DNA of 64,000 nt from Tistrella mobilis (GTDB taxonomy: Bacteria > Pseudomonadota > Alphaproteobacteria > Tistrellales > Tistrellaceae), in contig NZ_CP121017.1 of the NCBI RefSeq assembly GCF_041468085.1, forward strand, positions 186,001 to 250,000, written 5' to 3'. This document shows, piece after piece, positions 1 through 11,373 of the stretch. Each line of letters starts with the position of its first letter. Position 1 is the first letter of the stretch. The notes below the pieces were generated by a model, which was given only the letters and a program-made list of their open reading frames with translations, was not told the DNA's origin and searched no databases. Position numbers and translations under genes: made by a program.

Positions 1-350
1 TCACGCCAGCGATGCAGTTCCGCCAGCCCGTCGGCACCCATGATCCAGACGAATCTGATATGGGGACGGCGGGCCTTGAGTGCACGCACCGTATCGAGGG
101 TGAAGCGGGTGCCGAGCCGGCTTTCGATCGCGGTGACGCGCAGTCGCGGATGGCGGGCCAGGGCGCGGGCGCCGGCCAGACGGTCGGCGAGCGGTGCACT
201 CACCCGTCCCGCCTTCAGCTTCAGCGGGTTGCCGGGGCTCACCAGCCACCACACCTCGTCGAGGCGAAGCCGCCGGAGCGCCCGCAAGGCAACATGCAGA
301 TGACCTTCATGCGCCGGATCGAAGGATCCGCCATAAAGACCCACCGTCAT
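1..350 (-). CDS. nadD: Nicotinate-nucleotide adenylyltransferase NadD, partial
   Basis: This is the N-terminal part of NadD, which joins nicotinate mononucleotide and ATP to make deamido-NAD in NAD synthesis. Translation from the ATG at 350 gives the family signature [15 protein letters not shown] near the N terminus, including the nucleotidyltransferase (H/T)xGH motif, followed by the expected ISxxxPLK-like stretch read here as VSPGNPLK. The gene runs off the left edge of the window. It is last in the obgE-proB-proA-nadD run, 64 bases after proA. An in-frame start further upstream within that gap is possible. Confidence 0.85.
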   Translation of the reverse strand, partial: MTVGLYGGSFDPAHEGHLHVALRALRRLRLDEVWWLVSPGNPLKLKAGRVSAPLADRLAGARALARHPRLRVTAIESRLGTRFTLDTVRALKARRPHIRFVWIMGADGLAELHRWR

Positions 351-414
351 GCCCCGGCGGCGGCCGGCGGCCCGCCATAGCGGGTCACCCTGGGCCGCTT
401 CGGGGGCTGCCCGC

Positions 415-1736
415 TCAGGCGCGAAGCGTGCCCTGGCCGCGAACGACATATTTGAACGTGGTCAGCTGTTCGACGCCCACAGGTCCGCGGGCATGCATGC
501 GGCCGGTGGAGATGCCGATCTCGGCCCCCATGCCGAACTCGCCGCCATCGGCGAACTGGGTGGAAGCGTTGTGCATCACGATGGCGCTGTCGACCTCGGC
601 CAGGAAGCGGTCGGCAATGGCCTGGTCTTCGGTCACGATGCTGTCGGTGTGGTGCGAGCCATAGGCCTCGATATGATCGATCGCCCCGCCGACCCCGTCG
701 ACGATCCGCGCGGAGATGATGGCGTCCAGATACTCTGTCCGCCAGTCCTCCTCGGTTGCCGGCACCACGCGGGGATCGGCCGCCTGGACCGCGTCGTCAC
801 CGCGAACCTCGCAGCCGGCGTCGAGCAGCGCCGTTACGATCGGCGTCAGCATCCGTGGCGCCGCGGCGCGGTCGATCAGCAGGGTCTCGGCCGAGCCGCA
901 GATACCGGTGCGGCGCAGCTTGGCGTTCATGACGATCGCTTTCGCCATCTCCGGATCGGCGGCGCCGTCGACATAAACGTGGCAGAGGCCTTCAAGATGG
1001 GCGAAAACCGGCATCCGGGCCTCGGTCTGGACGCGCTCGATCAGCGAACGGCCGCCGCGCGGCACGATGACGTCGATCAGCCCCGAGGCGGCGAGCATGG
1101 CGCCGACGGCGGCACGGTCGGTGACCGGCACCAGCTGCACCGCATCGGCGGGCAGGCCGGCCGAGACCAGACCCTCCACCATCGCGGCGTGAATGGCGCG
1201 CGAGGAGTGGAAGCTCTCGGAGCCGCCGCGCAGGATCACGGCATTGCCGGCCTTGAGGCAGAGCGCCCCGGCATCGGCGGTGACATTGGGGCGGCTTTCG
1301 TAGATCACGCCGACCACACCCAGCGGCACCCGGACACGGGCGATATGCAGCCCCGTCGGCCGGTCCCATTCTTCCATCACATGGCCGACCGGATCGGCCA
1401 GACGGGCAACGTCTTCCACGCCTTTGGCGATGCCGGCGATACGGCCTTCGTCGAGCGCGAGGCGATCGAGCAGGGCACCGGTCAGCCCGCGGGCGCGGCC
1501 GGCGGCCATGTCCTCGGCATTTGCGGCCAGAATGGCGGGCACGGCCTTGCGGATTGCCGCGGCGGCAGCCGTCAGCCCGGCGGTCTTGGCCTCGGGCGTC
1601 GCCTGGGCGAGCGCGCGCTGCGCCACGCGGGCGCGGCGGCCCATATCGGCGATCAGGGCGATGGCGTCCACCGGTTCGGCCGGGGTGGCGACCGGAGCGG
1701 CCGAAACGGTCCGGGCGGCGGTGCTCAGGGTGTCGG

Positions 1737-1740
<4 letters not shown>
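415..1740 (-). CDS. proA: Gamma-glutamyl phosphate reductase ProA
   Basis: ProA reduces gamma-glutamyl phosphate to glutamate semialdehyde with NADPH, the second step of proline synthesis in the cytoplasm. The 441-residue protein has normal length. It carries the conserved [11 protein letters not shown] block near residues 148-157 and the catalytic cysteine in [10 protein letters not shown] (Cys281). The product of ProB is unstable, and the two enzymes usually act together. Here the proA start overlaps the proB stop by four bases, so the two are probably translationally coupled. Confidence 0.97.
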
Positions 1741-4600
<2,860 letters not shown>

Positions 4601-4656
4601 TCAGGCAGTGGCACGCATCAGATCCGGCATGTCTCGCGTCGGGCGGCCGGCCTGGA

Positions 4657-4917
4657 TCAGGCCTGCGCCGGCTCGACGTGAATGATGGTCCGGTCGTCGC
4701 GGCCGCGGCTGAAGGTCACGGTGCCGTCGGTCAGGGCGAACAGGGTGTGGTCGCGGCCCATGCCGACATTGCGGCCGGGGTACCACTTGGTGCCGCGCTG
4801 ACGGATGAGGATGTTGCCGGCAATCACGGCTTCGCCGCCGAACTTCTTGACGCCGAGGCGCCGGCCGGCACTGTCGCGACCGTTGCGGGAGCTGCCGCCT
4901 GCCTTTTTATGAGCCAT
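4657..4917 (-). CDS. rpmA: 50S ribosomal protein L27
   Basis: L27 lies at the peptidyl-transferase end of the large ribosomal subunit. The 86-residue protein starts [16 protein letters not shown] and contains RLGVKKFGG and [14 protein letters not shown], all typical of bacterial L27. It begins directly at the mature-type N terminus, without the cleaved leader seen in Firmicutes. It follows rplU by 114 bases and is followed by a hairpin terminator. Confidence 0.98.
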   Translation of the reverse strand: MAHKKAGGSSRNGRDSAGRRLGVKKFGGEAVIAGNILIRQRGTKWYPGRNVGMGRDHTLFALTDGTVTFSRGRDDRTIIHVEPAQA

Positions 4918-5031
4918 CTCGGAAACCTCCGTGATGCCCGTCCGGGGCCGGATTGCCGCGAACGGGGAAAGTTGCTTGGAGAGCTGTCAGGTCTGGGACC
5001 CGTCGCGGACGTTCATGCCGCGGTGACGGGA

Positions 5032-5340
5032 TCAGGCCGAAATCGAGGTGACGCGGATCTTCGTCAGGCTCTGACGATGACCGTTCAGGCGACGATAGCC
5101 CTTGCGCCGGGTCTTCTTGAAGATCAGCACCCGACGGGTGCGGACCAGGTCGACGACCTCGGCCGTGACCTTCGCGCCGGCAACGACCGGGGCGCCGATC
5201 TTCACGCCATCGGCGGTGCCGACCATCAGCGGCTCGAACTCGACCGTCGCGCCCGGCTCGACGCCCAGCGTCTCCACGGCGATGACGTCGTTCTCCGCGA
5301 CCTTGTACTGCTTGCCGCCCGTCTTGATGACCGCGAACAT
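5032..5340 (-). CDS. rplU: 50S ribosomal protein L21
   Basis: L21 binds 23S rRNA in the large subunit. The 102-residue protein starts [14 protein letters not shown] and contains the C-terminal signature [15 protein letters not shown]. It is first in the rplU-rpmA operon and lies about 245 bases downstream of a strong sigma-70-like promoter, so its mRNA has a long untranslated leader. Confidence 0.98.
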   Translation of the reverse strand: MFAVIKTGGKQYKVAENDVIAVETLGVEPGATVEFEPLMVGTADGVKIGAPVVAGAKVTAEVVDLVRTRRVLIFKKTRRKGYRRLNGHRQSLTKIRVTSISA

Positions 5341-5592
5341 GATCGATCTTCCCGATAGTCGTCATCACGCCGCCCATCCGGTGGTCCGCCGTCAGGCGGT
5401 CCGCCCGGCCGGCTCGCGGCGCGGAACAGTTGGAGTGGTTACACCCGCGGGTCACCCGCCGACCGGTCTCCCCACATCGCTTGGGCAGTGACCTGCCGTC
5501 TGCGATCATCGGGTGTCCCGCCTCGGGTTGCGGACGAAAGCGACCGGGTCGGCGCCGACTGTGAGATCGCCGCCGCTGCCCGGGACCCCGCG
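5341..5592 (-). other. Long 5' leader of rplU
   Basis: This stretch has no supported gene. It is the transcribed leader between the rplU promoter and its start codon. I could not assign it to a known ribosomal-protein leader family by eye. Confidence 0.4.
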
Positions 5593-5620
5593 ACTATATG
5601 TGTCGCGCGTCCTTTGTCAA
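5593..5620 (-). promoter_or_regulatory. Sigma-70-type promoter for rplU-rpmA
   Basis: On the minus strand TTGACA (5620-5615) and TATAGT (5598-5593) are separated by 16 bases. Both are close to consensus, and no other gene lies between them and rplU. The predicted transcript start near 5586 leaves a leader of about 245 bases before the rplU ATG. Confidence 0.7.
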
Positions 5621-5702
5621 CAGCGACGGGCAGATAACCGACCTGCCGGAACCGCCCTGCAACTTCCGTTGGCACGTCGAGGCGACGGATCTTCGGGATC
5701 TG

Positions 5703-5730
5703 TTGCATTGCCGCAGCACTTGGCTATGCT
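5703..5730 (+). promoter_or_regulatory. Promoter of the interrupted tRNA-Leu gene
   Basis: TTGCAT and TATGCT with a 16-base spacer end 25 bases before the first base of the tRNA-Leu fragment, on the same strand. The spacing is right for a tRNA promoter and shows that the fragment sits at a true native tRNA locus. Confidence 0.5.
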
Positions 5731-5755
5731 CATGCGGCACGAGCTGCACCGGCAC

Positions 5756-5794
5756 GCGAGAGTGGCGGAATCGGTAGACGCAGTCGACTCAAAA
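5756..5794 (+). pseudogene. 5' half of tRNA-Leu(CAA), cut in the anticodon loop
   Basis: The bases give a tRNA-Leu acceptor 5' strand (GCGAGAG), a full D arm (GCGGAATCGGTAGACGC) and the 5' side of the anticodon arm ending CTCAAAA, with anticodon CAA. The expected 3' strand (TCGAC) does not follow, nor do the variable arm, T arm and CTCTCGC. The body differs from the intact tRNA-Leu at 5951, so this is not a simple duplicate of it. It is most simply the host tRNA gene split by insertion of the island. Confidence 0.75.
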
Positions 5795-5901
5795 AGGGAT
5801 TTGTCTACCAATCCACAGAAAATCACGGTGAAGTGAAAGCGTCGTGTTTTCAACGGACTGGCGGTATGGAAGTGAAGTGAGAGGTTTCCGTCGAAATGGC
5901 G

Positions 5902-5930
5902 CTAGGGGTCGGCTAGGAGCCGAGACCTAG
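5902..5930. other. Imperfect hairpin before tRNA-Leu
   Basis: CTAGG and TCGGCT each pair with their complements across a short loop, with two mismatched bases in the stem. The hairpin lies between the tRNA fragment and the complete tRNA, in DNA that appears to belong to the island end. It may be part of the attachment site or a terminator. Confidence 0.35.
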
Positions 5931-5950
5931 AGTAAGATCGGCGGCAAAGT

Positions 5951-6037
5951 GCGGGCGTGGCGGAATTGGTAGACGCAGCGGATTCAAAATCCGCCGTCCT
6001 TACGGATATGTCGGTTCGAGTCCGACCGCCCGCACCA
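5951..6037 (+). tRNA. tRNA-Leu(CAA)
   Basis: This is a complete class II tRNA. The acceptor stem is GCGGGCG/CGCCCGC and the D arm is GCGGAATTGGTAGACGC. The anticodon stem GCGGA/TCCGC has loop TTCAAAA (anticodon CAA, reading UUG). A long variable arm follows, then T arm GTCGG-TTCGAGT-CCGAC and an encoded CCA end. It lies on the island side of the broken tRNA-Leu of the same anticodon and may supply the lost tRNA. Confidence 0.95.
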
Positions 6038-6330
6038 TTGTCTCATTCACTGCAAAAGGCGCTTCTTGATAACGCGAAGTTCGCACTACCTGTCGAAGGA
6101 CTTCACCAGATCATCGACGGCCTTCTCCTGCGAAAGGGACGCGGGGAGTGCAGCGAGACACAAGGGGCTTGGACCGTCGCACAATGCGTGGTCAGGATCG
6201 GGATGGGCTTCAAGGAATAGTCCAGCCAGCGACAAGGCCATTGCCGAACGGACGAGTGAAGCCGGTGGCGCGTGTAAAAGACTTCGGGGTATCGCCCTCA
6301 ATGGCTTCCCGGCGCTTCATCGCGTAGCAT
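6038..6330. other. Gene-poor stretch after tRNA-Leu
   Basis: I see no intact gene here. A minus-strand reading frame at about 6086-6301 ends in [15 protein letters not shown], which faintly resembles the C terminus of TetR-type regulators and could be a remnant. The evidence is too weak for a gene call. Confidence 0.3.
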
Positions 6331-7593
6331 CTACCTAGCCGGGGCTCTCAATGAACACGTCCAATCGACGAGCCGCGTGCGCACATGTTCCGGTCGGAAG
6401 CCGATCCCAATGAGGCGGCCGGTCAGCCGCGGCAGTAGGTGTGACTGGGCAATCAGGCGCATGAAAAGCGGAGGTCTTCGAATTTGCGTGTTGCCCGCTT
6501 CACCGGCACGCTTCCGGCTGCGCATCATCAATTGCAGTTTCTGGGTTGCCTTGGTCGGGAAGTTGCGACGGCGCTGTACGGCTTCGAGCATGCGCGTTTG
6601 CAGCCGCCCCTCGCGAAGAGCCTCCGCCAGCGTGTTGGCGGTGGCGATCGCGTCCTGGATCGCGAGATTCACACCGACCCCGCCAATGGGCGACATGGCA
6701 TGGGCCGCGTCCCCAATGCAAAGCACGCCGGGTTTCCACCACGACTTGAGACGGTCGATGCGAACACTGAGCAGATGGATGTCATCCCAGGAACGGATTT
6801 CTTCAAATCGATCCGCCGACAATGGTGCTACGTCGGCAATCCTGGCGCGAAGCGCCTCAAGCCCTTGCTCTTTCAGCGAATCAACGGTTCCCTTCGTGAT
6901 TACATAACCGCATTGCCAGTAAACGCCACGATCGATCAAGACCAGCCCTTGGCTCGGACCGGCGTGGCCCATTGCCTGCTGCGGATCGCCTGCTTTTTTG
7001 GAGATCTTCATCCAGAGAATGTCGGTAGCGATACCGAAGCTCTGAACCTCAAGTCCAGCCGCCTTGCGGATGATCGAATTGCGTCCGTCCGCCCCGATGA
7101 CGAGAGCGGCTTCCATGGCGAGTTCACGTTCGCCCTGGCGAGCATTCAGGCCGACAACCCGGCAATTGTCCCAACGGAGCGAAGTTGCCTCAGTGGACAT
7201 GATCAACCGAAAGCGCGGAAACTCGCCTGCCTTTCGCGCAAGAAAATTCAGGAAGTCCCATTGCGGCATGAAGGCGATGAACTTAGCGCGCGTCGGTAGT
7301 CTGGAGAAATCGGCGATCGTGGCCTTGCGGCCGGCGATCTCAGCGTGGAGATGGTAGGCTCTCTGATGGGGGAGAGAAAGAAGCTCATCGAGCAAGCCAA
7401 GCTCATGAATCGCTTCGAGGGTCGATGGATGGATGGTGTCCCCGCGAAAATCGCGCAGAAAGTCTTGATGTTTTTCGATGACCGTAACATCGACGCCCGA
7501 GCGGGCCAGCAAGAGCCCGAGCATCAGGCCCGCCGGTCCCGCACCGACCACGACGCAGCTCTGGCTCCTTTTCACATGGGAATAGTATCTCAA
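6331..7593 (-). CDS. FAD-dependent monooxygenase, UbiH/PHBH family
   Basis: The 420-residue protein has the three marks of class A flavin monooxygenases: the FAD motif VVVGAGPAG (14-22), the DG motif GADGRNSIIR in the middle, and the GD motif GDAAHAMSPIGGVGVNLAIQDA near residue 300. Such enzymes hydroxylate small aromatic or antibiotic substrates with NAD(P)H; the substrate here is unknown. A GTG start at codon 7 is possible. It follows a MerR-type gene by 23 bases and is probably co-transcribed with it, next to an RND pump, so a detoxification role is plausible. Confidence 0.8.
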   Translation of the reverse strand: MRYYSHVKRSQSCVVVGAGPAGLMLGLLLARSGVDVTVIEKHQDFLRDFRGDTIHPSTLEAIHELGLLDELLSLPHQRAYHLHAEIAGRKATIADFSRLPTRAKFIAFMPQWDFLNFLARKAGEFPRFRLIMSTEATSLRWDNCRVVGLNARQGERELAMEAALVIGADGRNSIIRKAAGLEVQSFGIATDILWMKISKKAGDPQQAMGHAGPSQGLVLIDRGVYWQCGYVITKGTVDSLKEQGLEALRARIADVAPLSADRFEEIRSWDDIHLLSVRIDRLKSWWKPGVLCIGDAAHAMSPIGGVGVNLAIQDAIATANTLAEALREGRLQTRMLEAVQRRRNFPTKATQKLQLMMRSRKRAGEAGNTQIRRPPLFMRLIAQSHLLPRLTGRLIGIGFRPEHVRTRLVDWTCSLRAPAR

Positions 7594-7616
7594 CGTCGTC
7601 GGTCCTTGGGATGAGG

Positions 7617-8066
7617 CTAGTGAATCGATTCGCGGCCTTTGCTTGAAGTTTTCACCTCAGCATCGCCATCGCGGCTGGTGTCTTTCAAGGGCAAAATATC
7701 GAGCGGGATCAGATCCCCGTCATTCTCGCTTTCGGCAACGAGCTGGATCATCTTTTCGAGTGTTTCCAGTTGAGCGATTTTTTCCTCGACCGCAGCGAGT
7801 TGCTCCTTTGCGATGCGGAGCGCTTCGGCCGGACTTGAGAACGAGACGTCGGCAAGTCGAAACAGGTCCTTGATCGCCTCGATGCTGAAGCCGAGATCGC
7901 GGGCGCGGCGGATGAAGAGAAGGCGATGGACCGCGCCGTGGTCATAGCGTCGCTGGTTTCCCTTGCTCCGCAAGCGCTCGCGCAGCAACCCAATCTGCTC
8001 GTAGTAGCGGATCGTCGGAATTTTGACGCCGGTGAGCTGAGAGAGTTCGCCGATGCCGATATCCAT
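7617..8066 (-). CDS. MerR-family transcriptional regulator
   Basis: The 149-residue protein has a MerR winged helix at the N terminus (IGELSQLTGVKIPTIRYYEQIGLL) and a coiled coil near residues 85-115. It has no cysteine pair at the C-terminal effector site, so it is unlikely to sense Cu, Hg, Cd or Pb like CueR, MerR or CadR; an organic effector is more likely. It lies between the RND pump operon and the monooxygenase and may control either. Confidence 0.85.
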   Translation of the reverse strand: MDIGIGELSQLTGVKIPTIRYYEQIGLLRERLRSKGNQRRYDHGAVHRLLFIRRARDLGFSIEAIKDLFRLADVSFSSPAEALRIAKEQLAAVEEKIAQLETLEKMIQLVAESENDGDLIPLDILPLKDTSRDGDAEVKTSSKGRESIH

Positions 8067-8202
8067 GTTTGAAGTCCCTTCCGGATAGCCGCGTGTTTAT
8101 GATTTGCTGCGTGTTCGATCGCTGAGGCCCTGACGGCCCGACCGCGCCGGGGTGCGGCAGCAGCCATGGGCCGCCCCGGCGTGGAATTGTGTGTCGGCCT
8201 GC

Positions 8203-11200
8203 TCAGGTATGGACTTCGGTCGCCTGTTGGGGCGACGCGCTCCGCCTGATCGCGAGCCGCCGCACGACCACATAGAAGATCGGCGTCAGAAGCAGGCCGA
8301 ATAGCGTCACGCCGAGCATGCCGGCAAAGACGGCGATGCCCATGGCGTGCCGCATTTCGGCGCCCGCTCCGGTGGCGATGACGAGCGGAATCACGCCGGC
8401 AATGAAGGCGAGCGACGTCATCAGGATCGGCCGAAGGCGCAGGCGGGCCGCTTCGAGAACGGCGGCCAACGGATCGACGCCTTCATCCTCCTTCGCTCGG
8501 GCGAACTCGACGATTAGGATTGCGTTCTTCGCGGCAAGTCCGACCAGAACGACAAAGCCGATCTGCGTGAAGATGTTGTTGTCGCCGCCAGTGAACCACA
8601 CCCCGGCGATCGCCGAGAGGAGCGCCATTGGAGCGATCAGCAGCACCGCGAAGGGAAGCGACCAACTGTTGTACTGCGCCGCGAGGATCAGGAACGCGAG
8701 CAAGACGGACAGCGGGAAGACATACATCGCTGTGTCGCCGGCCTGCTTCTCCTGATAGGCGAGATCGGTCCATTCGAAGGCCATGCCCGCTGGCAAGGTT
8801 TCGGATGCGATGCGCTCCATGGCGGCGGTGGCCTGCCCGAACGAGTATCCGGGCGCGGGACTGCCGCTGATGTCCGCAGAGGGGAAGCCGTTATAGTGCA
8901 TGACACGATCGGGGCCTGAGCTGTGCTTGATGGTCAGCAGAGCCGAAAGCGGAATCATGTTGCCGGTCGCGTTGCGGACCTTCAGGCGGCCGATGTCCTC
9001 GGGCTGCATGCGGAACGGCGCGTCCGCCTGCACCATCACGCGGTAGGTGCGGCCGAAGCGATTGAAGTCGTTCGCGTAGAGCGAGCCGAGGTTGACCTGC
9101 AACGTCTCGAAGATGGTATTGAGCGGCACGCCTTGCGACTTCGCTTTCACCCTGTCGATATCGACCTGCACCTGCGGCGCGTTCACCTGGAAACTTGCCA
9201 GCATGCCGGCCAGCTCGGGCGTCTGCATCGCTCTGCCCATGACCGCGCCTTGAGCCTGCGCGAGCGCCTCGAAGCCGAGGCCCGCTCGATCCTCGATCTG
9301 GATCTTGAAGCCGCCGGTCGAACCAAGTCCCGGAACGGGCGGCGGCGGGAAGATGCCGGCGAAGCCATCGGGAATCTGGCTGAACTTGCCCATGAGCTTG
9401 CCGGCGATGGCAAAGGCCGAAAGAGACGGGTCCTTTCGTTCGTCGAACGGCTTGAGCATCGTGAACATGACGGCCGCATTGGGGATGTTGACCATGCCGT
9501 TGACCGAGAGCCCTGGAAACGCGACGACACTCTCCACGCCCGGCTCGGCCAGCGCGATCTCCGACATTTTCTTGACGACGGCCTCGGTGCGGTCGAGCGA
9601 AGCGCCAGTCGGGAGCTGGGCGATGCCGACGAGATAGTATTTGTCCTGGGCCGGCACGAAGCCGCCCGGCACCGTCTGGAAGCCGACCCACGTCATGCCG
9701 ACCAGGCCGGCATAGACGAGCAGGACGAGAACACTGAGCCTCGCGGCACGGCGCACCGACCAGACGTAGGCGGTCGAAGCGCCGTCGAAGAAGCGATTGA
9801 ACAGCCGGAAGAACCAGCCGAACAGGAAGTCGATCACGCGGGTCAGGAGATCGCGCTTCACGTCGCCGTGGTGGGGTTTCAGGAGCACGCCAGCAAGCGC
9901 GGGAGAGAGCGTGAGGGAGTTGATCGCCGACAGGATGGTCGAGATCGCAATCGTCAGCGCAAACTGGCGGTAGAATTCGCCCTGCAAGCCCGAGAGGAAC
10001 GCCGATGGAATGAACACGGCCGACAGGACAGAGGTGATGGCTACGATCGGCCCCGTCACCTCGTCCATGGCCTTGCGCGCCGCCTCTTTCGGCGTTTCCC
10101 CAAGCGCGATGTGGCGCTCGACGTTCTCGACCACGACGATCGCGTCGTCGACCACGATGCCGATCGAGAGAACGAGGCCGAAGAGGGACAACGTGTTCAG
10201 CGAGAAACCGAACATATACATCAGCGCAAATGTGCCGACCAAGGAGACGGGAACGGCGACAAGGGGAATAATCGACGCCCGCCACGTCTGGAGGAACAGA
10301 ACCACGACGATAACGACCAGCACGACGGCTTCGAGCAGCGTCATGACCACAGCTTCGAGAGACGCCTTGACGAACACCGTTGGATCGTAGGCGATCCGAT
10401 ATTCGATGCCTTCCGGAAAGCCCTTCTGAAGTTCGGCCATGGTGGTGCGGACGGCGCTCGATACGTCGAGCGCATTCGCGCCGGGGCTTTGGATGATCTG
10501 CATCGCGAGCGCCGGCTTGCCGTTGAGGAGGCTACGAAGGGCATAGGAGTCTGCGCCAAGCTCGATGCGGGCAACGTCGCGCAAGCGGGTGACCTGACCG
10601 TCGGTGCCTGTCTTTACGACGATCTCGCCGAACTGCTGCTCACTGGACAGCCTTCCGAGCGTGTTGACCGTCACCTGAAACGCGGCCGAGGCTTCGGGCT
10701 GCTGGCCGACCGAGCCGGCGGCCACCTGAACGTTCTGTTCCTGAATCGCCCCAACGACGTCGCTGGCGGTCAGCCCCCTCGCGGCCACCTTGGCCGGATC
10801 GAGCCACACGCGCATGGAATACTCGCCAGCCCCCCAGACGAGTACGTCACCCACACCTGACAGGCGCGCAAGCTGGTCGCGTACCTGCAAGGTGGCGAAG
10901 TTCGACAGGTAGACGGGATCGTAGCGATTGTCGGGCGAGACGAGATGGACGACCATCAGGATGTCTGGGGACGTCTTCTGCGTCACGACCCCGATGCGCT
11001 GCACTTCCTGCGGAAGCCTGGGCAATGCGCGCGAAACGCGGTTCTGCACCTGAATCTGCGCCATGTCGGGATCGGTGCCCTGCTTGAACGCAATGGTCAG
11101 GGTCATGCGTCCGTCGGTCGCCGCCTGTGAACTCATGTAGAGCATATTCTCGACGCCGTTGATCGCCTGCTCCAGAGGGGCGGCGACGGTTTCGGCGATC

Positions 11201-11373
11201 ACGGCGGGATTTGCGCCGGGATAGCTGGCGGTGACCTGCACCGTCGGCGGCGTGACCTGGGGATATTCGCTGAGCGGGAGCTTCAGGAGCGTGAGGCCGC
11301 CAGCGATCAGCATCAGGACGGACAGAACGACCGCGAAGATCGGGCGGTCGACGAAAAAGCGCGGGATATTCAT
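8203..11373 (-). CDS. RND efflux transporter, HAE1/MexF-like
   Basis: The 1056-residue inner-membrane pump has the AcrB/MexF layout: TM1 after MNIPRFFVDRPIF, a large periplasmic loop, a TM2-6 block with the proton-relay pair in GIVVDDAIVVVEN near residue 405, and a second repeat ending PIFYVVVRRLA. It belongs to the hydrophobe/drug branch rather than the CusA/CzcA metal branch by these motifs. It overlaps the adaptor gene by four bases. No outer-membrane channel gene lies nearby, so it must use one from elsewhere. The operon promoter is of MerR type. Confidence 0.92.
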   Translation of the reverse strand: MNIPRFFVDRPIFAVVLSVLMLIAGGLTLLKLPLSEYPQVTPPTVQVTASYPGANPAVIAETVAAPLEQAINGVENMLYMSSQAATDGRMTLTIAFKQGTDPDMAQIQVQNRVSRALPRLPQEVQRIGVVTQKTSPDILMVVHLVSPDNRYDPVYLSNFATLQVRDQLARLSGVGDVLVWGAGEYSMRVWLDPAKVAARGLTASDVVGAIQEQNVQVAAGSVGQQPEASAAFQVTVNTLGRLSSEQQFGEIVVKTGTDGQVTRLRDVARIELGADSYALRSLLNGKPALAMQIIQSPGANALDVSSAVRTTMAELQKGFPEGIEYRIAYDPTVFVKASLEAVVMTLLEAVVLVVIVVVLFLQTWRASIIPLVAVPVSLVGTFALMYMFGFSLNTLSLFGLVLSIGIVVDDAIVVVENVERHIALGETPKEAARKAMDEVTGPIVAITSVLSAVFIPSAFLSGLQGEFYRQFALTIAISTILSAINSLTLSPALAGVLLKPHHGDVKRDLLTRVIDFLFGWFFRLFNRFFDGASTAYVWSVRRAARLSVLVLLVYAGLVGMTWVGFQTVPGGFVPAQDKYYLVGIAQLPTGASLDRTEAVVKKMSEIALAEPGVESVVAFPGLSVNGMVNIPNAAVMFTMLKPFDERKDPSLSAFAIAGKLMGKFSQIPDGFAGIFPPPPVPGLGSTGGFKIQIEDRAGLGFEALAQAQGAVMGRAMQTPELAGMLASFQVNAPQVQVDIDRVKAKSQGVPLNTIFETLQVNLGSLYANDFNRFGRTYRVMVQADAPFRMQPEDIGRLKVRNATGNMIPLSALLTIKHSSGPDRVMHYNGFPSADISGSPAPGYSFGQATAAMERIASETLPAGMAFEWTDLAYQEKQAGDTAMYVFPLSVLLAFLILAAQYNSWSLPFAVLLIAPMALLSAIAGVWFTGGDNNIFTQIGFVVLVGLAAKNAILIVEFARAKEDEGVDPLAAVLEAARLRLRPILMTSLAFIAGVIPLVIATGAGAEMRHAMGIAVFAGMLGVTLFGLLLTPIFYVVVRRLAIRRSASPQQATEVHT

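Noticed and set aside
5957-6220. Plus-strand frame starting inside tRNA-Leu
   Set aside because: The frame begins in the tRNA sequence, which is a complete and well-folded tRNA.
8923-10860. A 645-codon plus-strand frame opposite the RND pump
   Set aside because: It is an antisense shadow rich in Arg, Asp and His; the RND gene fills the region.
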